Shown here: in pieces, positions 55,914 to 64,000 of the stretch
Layout of the letters: each line of letters opens with the position of its first letter
How positions within the stretch are numbered: position 1 is the first letter of the stretch
Assembly (NCBI GenBank): GCA_052171275.1
Contig: CM125795.1
Span: 1,736,001-1,800,000, forward strand
Direction of reading: 5' to 3'
Source of the DNA: Arsenophonus sp052171275
GTDB lineage: Bacteria; Pseudomonadota; Gammaproteobacteria; Enterobacterales; Enterobacteriaceae
DNA length: 64,000 nt
Translations under genes and position numbers: made by a program
The notes under the pieces: generated by a model
Databases searched by the model: none
Told to the model about the DNA's origin: nothing
Seen by the model: the letters and a program-made list of their open reading frames with translations, nothing else

Positions 55914-56957
55914 ATGAATATAATCTCTATTAAATCAACTTATATTGATAAAAAACCTATCGTATTTAGTGGTGCTCAACCGTCTGGAGAGTTAACAATT
56001 GGTAACTATATTGGTGCATTATTTCAATGGGTTAACATGCAAGATAGTTATGATTGTATTTATTGTATTGCTGATCAACATGCTATTACGGTTTCTCAAA
56101 AACCAAAAGATTTAAAAAAATGCACACTTGATACATTAGCATTATATCTAGCTTGTGGTATTGACCCTAAAAAAAGCATTATTTTTGTTCAGTCATATGT
56201 TCCTGAACATACCCAACTTAGTTGGGTGCTTAATTGTTATACATACTTTGGTGAATTAAATAGAATGACGCAATTTAAAAATAAATCAATTCGATATTCT
56301 AAAAATATTAATTCTGGATTATTTTATTATCCAATATTAATGGCTGCTGATATTTTACTTTATCAAACAAATCAAGTTCCTGTCGGAATTGATCAAAAAC
56401 AACACTTAGAATTAAGCCGTAATATTGCTTATCGTTTTAATTCTATCTATGGTAAAATATTTACTATTCCAGATCCTTTTTTTTCTGAAAAAATAACGCG
56501 AATTATGTCGTTACGAGAACCGCAAAAAAAAATGTCAAAATCAGATAAGAATCGTAATAATGTAATAACTTTACTTGAAAACCATAAATCAGTAATTAAA
56601 AAGATAAAAAGTGCTATTACTGATTCTGATAAACCGCCACGAATTTATTATGACTTGAAAAATAAACCTGGTATTTCTAATTTAATTAATATTCTTTCTA
56701 ACATAACAGGAGCATCTATACAAGATATAGAAAAACAATTTGCTGGAAAAATGTATAGTGATCTTAAAAATAGTGTTATTGAAGCTATTTTAACTATATT
56801 AAAAAACATCCAAAGTCGTTTTAATGAATTTCGTAATAACGAAAAATTTTTGAATAATATTATATATGAAGGTGCTAATAGAGCAAAAATTCGTGCTCAA
56901 ATAACTCTTAGCAAAGTTTATGATGCTATTGGTTTTATTAATTCTGTAAAAAAATAA
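55914..56957 (+). CDS. trpS: TrpS, tryptophanyl-tRNA synthetase
   Basis: TrpS charges tRNA-Trp, a class I synthetase. The 347 residues exceed E. coli (334) mainly by a 13-residue N-terminal extension (MNIISIKSTYI before DKKPIVFSGAQPSGELTIGN). No other ATG lies close to the usual start, and GGAATT precedes ATG 55914. The HIGH-type motif is TIGN (28-31) and the second signature is KMSKS (206-210). DQHAI, NCYTYFGELNRMTQFK, GLFYYPILMAADILLYQ and PVGIDQKQHLELSRN form the Trp and ATP pocket. The C-terminal part is more diverged. It is convergent with sodA, sharing a hairpin between them. Confidence 0.97.
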   Translation: MNIISIKSTYIDKKPIVFSGAQPSGELTIGNYIGALFQWVNMQDSYDCIYCIADQHAITVSQKPKDLKKCTLDTLALYLACGIDPKKSIIFVQSYVPEHTQLSWVLNCYTYFGELNRMTQFKNKSIRYSKNINSGLFYYPILMAADILLYQTNQVPVGIDQKQHLELSRNIAYRFNSIYGKIFTIPDPFFSEKITRIMSLREPQKKMSKSDKNRNNVITLLENHKSVIKKIKSAITDSDKPPRIYYDLKNKPGISNLINILSNITGASIQDIEKQFAGKMYSDLKNSVIEAILTILKNIQSRFNEFRNNEKFLNNIIYEGANRAKIRAQITLSKVYDAIGFINSVKK

Positions 56958-57094
56958 TTTATTTTAGAATTAAAAATAAATAAAAAAAGTTAAATGTAAA
57001 ATATTTTATAAGAAAAAACATATTTAATTAAAAATTAATTAAAATAAATCTAATAATTATTTATTGTTATAATGTTTAACTGAATAATAATAAA

Positions 57095-57141
57095 ATATTA
57101 TTAGTAGATTAGTTAGATAATTTTCGATCTACTAATAATAT
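57095..57141. terminator. shared trpS/sodA terminator hairpin
   Basis: ATATTATTAGTAGAT (57095-57109) pairs exactly with 57127-57141 over 15 bp, with a 17-base loop. It lies between the convergent ends of trpS and sodA and can act on both strands. A further copy of ATTAGTAGAT follows at about 57139-57149. Confidence 0.6.
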
Positions 57142-57167
57142 TAGTAGATAAATTTATATAATAAACA

Positions 57168-57800
57168 TTATTTTATTTTTTCTATAAAACGTTTTTCAGC
57201 TTCATCCCAATTAATGACTGACCAAAAAGCTTTTATATATTCAGAACGATTATTTTCATATTTAAGATAATATGCATGCTCCCAAACATCAAGTCCTAAA
57301 ATGGGATAACCAGAAATACCAGAAATAATTTCACCCATTAATGGGTTATCTTGATTAGCTGTTGAAGCAATCCCAAGCTTCCCATCAGACCTTAAAATTA
57401 ACCATATCCAACCAGAACCAAACCTAGTCAATGCAGTTTTTTCAAAATTTTTTTTAAAATTATCAACAGTATAAAAATCACGTTCAATACTAGATTTCAA
57501 TTTTCCTTGTAGTTCAGTGCCTTTTTTTAAACCCTTCCAAAACATGTTATGGTTAGCATGACCACCTGCATTATTTCGTAAAAAAATATTTTTTTCGTTA
57601 TCGGTAGATATCTTATCTAAATTTTGAATTAAATCATCTATATTAAGTTTAGCAAGATTAGGGAAATCCTTTAATGCATCATTGGTGTTATTTATATATG
57701 TTTGATGATGTTTTGTATGATGTATTTTCATTGTCCTTTCATCAAAGTATGGTTCTAATTCTCCATATTCATATGGCATAGAGGGTAATATATAGCTCAT
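57168..57800 (-). CDS. sodA: SodA, manganese superoxide dismutase
   Basis: SodA converts superoxide to hydrogen peroxide and oxygen in the cytoplasm. The 210 residues match E. coli (206). Metal ligands are His27 (MKIHHTKHHQTY), His84 (GGHANHNMFW), Asp171 and His175 (LDVWEHAYYLKY). The NNAGGHANH context with Gly-Gly, rather than the Gln typical of iron enzymes, supports manganese. FGSGWIWLI and NWDEAEKRF are family blocks. A strong ribosome binding site AAGGAG (57811-57816) precedes the ATG. Together with YghU it points to retained oxidative-stress defence. No Fur or SoxS box could be recognised upstream. Confidence 0.97.
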   Translation of the reverse strand: MSYILPSMPYEYGELEPYFDERTMKIHHTKHHQTYINNTNDALKDFPNLAKLNIDDLIQNLDKISTDNEKNIFLRNNAGGHANHNMFWKGLKKGTELQGKLKSSIERDFYTVDNFKKNFEKTALTRFGSGWIWLILRSDGKLGIASTANQDNPLMGEIISGISGYPILGLDVWEHAYYLKYENNRSEYIKAFWSVINWDEAEKRFIEKIK

Positions 57801-58888
57801 TGTATTAAAACTCCTTTTGTTTAAAAAAATAAATATTTTAATAAGTTTTATTTATGTTAATTATTATAATATACAAAAATAATTGTAACAATATATTTTA
57901 AAATTCATTTTTCTTTATGAAAAAATCATATTATAAAAAATTAGAAACATAAAATGTATTCATAAAAATATTAACTAAAATTAATAAATAGAATAATTAA
58001 TAAATTTAAAATAAAATATAATAATTTATTGTTTATTTTAATAAAAATAATTTTTATATAAAAATTTAATCGATTTACTATTGAGTTAACTTTTTATATA
58101 TAGAAAGAAAAAATATTATATAATTCTTTTTAAAAAATTAATTTTTTAAAATTTAAATATATATAATCAAAATATAATTATATTATCCAGTATATTTTAA
58201 TTATAATTAATATATTAAAATTTTTTTCTATAGAACAAAATAAAGTTTAAGTTGTTAACTAATTATTTTTAGAAAAATATTTATCCAAAATATATATTAA
58301 TTATTTAATTTAATATTTATAAAATAAATAGCAAATTAAATTAAAATTATTTCTCATCTAGAAATTAATCTATCATTGAATTTTATAATATAAACTTATT
58401 ATTATTAGTAATGATTTTATATTAATTAATATAATATTAAAATAATAAAAATATATATAAAAATGATATTATTATTTATATAATAAATTAACTTAAATTA
58501 ATTATTATATTTCTTATTAATAAACTATTATATTATAATATTAATTAACGTATATTAAATGAAGATATTAATTATAAAAGTTATTTTTATATAACAAATT
58601 AATAGTTGAAATTAAATCGTACTTTATAATTAAAATACTTATTAAGTATTTAAAAAAAACTAAAATATTAAAACAATTTATAATTTATATTAAGTTTAAA
58701 CTAATAAATAATTACACAAATAAATTTATAAAAAAATAATTATTTCAGTATATTTAATTTATTTTTATATATTATTTTTAAATATTTTATTTTCTTTTGA
58801 AAAAAATTAAAATTATATTTATTTTCTTTAAAATTTTCTCAAATTATTAATATTTTGATTTTATTATCCCATTATATTACTAATAATA
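57801..58888. other. 1.1 kb desert between sodA and the rRNA operon
   Basis: No gene or relic. Only short A+T palindromes such as TTATATTAATTAATATAA near 58410-58440. Its right edge is the tandem hairpins that probably terminate the rRNA operon. Confidence 0.7.
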
Positions 58889-58973
58889 ATATCACTTTTA
58901 TTTTAAAAGTGATATAAAATAAATATTTTAAATCTTAGTACTTTATTTATATAAAGATAAAATAAAGTACTAA
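58889..58973 (-). terminator. tandem hairpins, probable rRNA operon terminators
   Basis: The first (in transcription order) pairs 58935-58948 with 58960-58973 (TTAGTACTTTATTT, 14 bp, 11-base loop). The second pairs 58889-58900 with 58904-58915 (ATATCACTTTTA, 12 bp, 3-base loop). They lie 216-300 bases beyond the 23S 3' end on the minus strand. Confidence 0.55.
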
Positions 58974-59188
58974 ATTTATATTTATAGTAATAATTGCACT
59001 TTTTTTTAATATAGTAATTGTAATTTACAGATTAAAATACTACTAATGCTAATAATAAATAACATAATTCTTCTAATTATTTCATTATTTAAAATTTTTT
59101 ATCACTTTATTAGAAAGTTTCTTAAACTATTATTTATATAAACAAACTAAATCGTTACTCTACAATTCAAAACATCTTTGGTGTTGTC
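58974..59188 (-). other. 23S 3' processing strand, no 5S gene
   Basis: The first bases after 23S, GACAACACCAAAGATGTTTTG read on the minus strand in pieces, match the E. coli 23S-5S spacer (ACAACGCCGAAGATGTTTTGG) and can pair with the sequence just before 23S to form the RNase III processing stem. After that the sequence becomes A+T-rich and no 5S rRNA (TGCCTGGC...GCCAGGCA pattern) is present. Confidence 0.75.
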
Positions 59189-62263
<3,075 letters not shown>

Positions 62264-62613
62264 TCACAACCCAAAGGTGTTTCTGTTTAAATAACATAAA
62301 TTTATTCCAGAGTCTGATGAAATTATTCATATTCTAATTTCACATTAATATATTAAATATCTATCATATATTAATTATATATTTATATGTCGATTCCACA
62401 ACAGTTCTGACTGATAATATTTTATTTCTATGTGTCTTTAAACATTTTAAATTGGAGTTTTAAGAATTATTCACATTATTAAATAAATAATTATGTGTTT
62501 CGATTTTAGCTTGTTCCAAATTATTAAAGAGCATTATTATAGATTTAATACTATTCTTATCTCATCGTATATTAAATAACTATATTATTTATTTTTATAT
62601 TTTAATGTATTTA
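62264..62613 (-). other. tRNA-Ala to 23S spacer with processing stem
   Basis: The bases immediately before 23S read CACCTTTGGGTTGTGAGGTT and pair with the sequence after 23S. Relative to E. coli (CTTCGGG with CCGAAG) a C-G pair has become U-A (CTTTGGG with CCAAAG), a compensatory change. The rest is A+T-rich spacer apart from the boxA element. Confidence 0.75.
62521..62533 (-). promoter_or_regulatory. rRNA antitermination boxA
   Basis: The minus strand reads TGCTCTTTAATAA followed by TTTGGAACAAGCT, matching the boxA in the E. coli 16S-23S spacer (TGCTCTTTAACAA...). It recruits NusB/NusE antitermination complexes in E. coli. Its survival in A+T-rich spacer indicates function. Confidence 0.85.
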
Positions 62614-62686
62614 TGGAGCTAAGCGGAATCGAACCGCTGACCTCCTGCGTGCAAAACAGGTGCTCTCCCAGTTGAGCTATAGCCCC
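62614..62686 (-). tRNA. tRNA-Ala (UGC)
   Basis: The minus strand reads GGGGCTATAGCTCAACTGGG at the 5' end with anticodon TGC in CTGTTTTGCACGCAGG and T-loop GGTTCGATTCC. The identity pair G3-U70 of alanine tRNA is present (GGGGCTA against TAGCTCC). The discriminator is A. The three bases after it are TAA, not CCA, so the 3' CCA must be added by tRNA nucleotidyltransferase, unlike E. coli. Confidence 0.97.
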
Positions 62687-62753
62687 ATTAAAATAGGATA
62701 TTAAAATACTTTAATATTAACACTATTTTTTAGAAAAGTCTATTAGAAATTTT

Positions 62754-62827
62754 TAGGCCTGAGTGGACTTGAACCACCGACCTCACCCTTATCAGGGGTG
62801 TGCTCTAACCAACTGAGCTACAAGCCT
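62754..62827 (-). tRNA. tRNA-Ile (GAU)
   Basis: The minus strand reads AGGCTTGTAGCTCAGTTGGT, anticodon GAT within CCCCTGATAAGGGTG, and T-arm GGTGGTTCAAGTCCAC, nearly identical to the E. coli gene in rRNA spacers. Acceptor arms AGGCTTG and CAGGCCT pair as in E. coli. The discriminator A is followed by AAA, not CCA, so the CCA end is not encoded. It lies in the usual place between 16S and tRNA-Ala. Confidence 0.97.
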
Positions 62828-62891
62828 AATATATTTTTTTCTTATTTCTATCAGACAATCTGTGTGAACACTCACATTCCATCTATCTATG

Positions 62892-64000
<1,109 letters not shown>

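Noticed and set aside
1..59160. Search for additional tRNA genes, CRISPR arrays and insertion sequences
   Set aside because: No T-arm or acceptor patterns, regularly spaced repeats, transposase motifs or target-site duplications were seen by eye in the deserts.
58974..59188. Search for 5S rRNA after 23S
   Set aside because: No TGCCTGGC / GCCAGGCA ends or 5S core found; reported as an absence.

Overview
The window looks like part of the chromosome of a host-restricted, probably insect-associated endosymbiont in the Enterobacterales. Proteins align essentially end to end with Escherichia coli orthologues remembered from the family (MurA, PckA, SodA, AroB, RplM, RpsI, SspA and others). Codons are strongly AT-biased and the intergenic DNA is almost pure A+T. 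By my count only about 26% of the 64 kb is protein-coding and about 7% is stable RNA; the rest is gene-free desert in blocks up to 7.5 kb. There are no insertion sequences, phage genes, CRISPR arrays or obvious horizontally acquired genes. I cannot name the genus from sequence alone.

Layout. 0-5.5 kb: end of mlaC, mlaB, murA, then degQ and zapG on the minus strand. 7.1-9 kb: rplM-rpsI and sspA. 15.1-16.3 kb: dolP and diaA (minus). 18.5-19.8 kb: rsmI and the RNase P RNA gene rnpB. 23.1 kb: yghU (minus). 31.4 kb: rsmJ. 37.2-42.1 kb: pitA and pckA (minus). 46.6 kb: nudE. 51.2-57.8 kb: aroK, aroB, rpe, trpS and convergent sodA. 59.2-64 kb: an rRNA operon on the minus strand (16S partial, tRNA-Ile, tRNA-Ala, 23S). 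The order is the ancestral enterobacterial order with genes removed: ibaG, zapE, sspB, yraN, lpoA, uspA, uspB, mrcA, hofMNOPQ, damX, dam and gph are missing from their usual slots. The deserts are therefore best read as graveyards of lost genes that have drifted to A+T.

Functions kept: cell envelope (Mla phospholipid transport, MurA, DegQ, DolP, ZapG), translation (L13, S9, TrpS, RsmI, RsmJ, rRNA, tRNA, RNase P), replication timing (DiaA), shikimate pathway and pentose phosphate pathway (AroK, AroB, Rpe), gluconeogenesis (PckA), phosphate import (PitA) and redox defence (SodA, YghU).

The most unusual signal is structural. The deserts and some gene ends carry many long, perfect inverted repeats. 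The best are a 62-base zero-loop palindrome at 43570-43631 and a 29-bp hairpin built into the last codons of mlaB (692-756). Other points: the rRNA operon has no 5S gene after 23S; 23S carries an A+T-rich intervening sequence in helix 25; both tRNA genes lack an encoded CCA end; rsmI has a 7-base duplication at its start; and a probable relic of hofQ lies directly before aroK.
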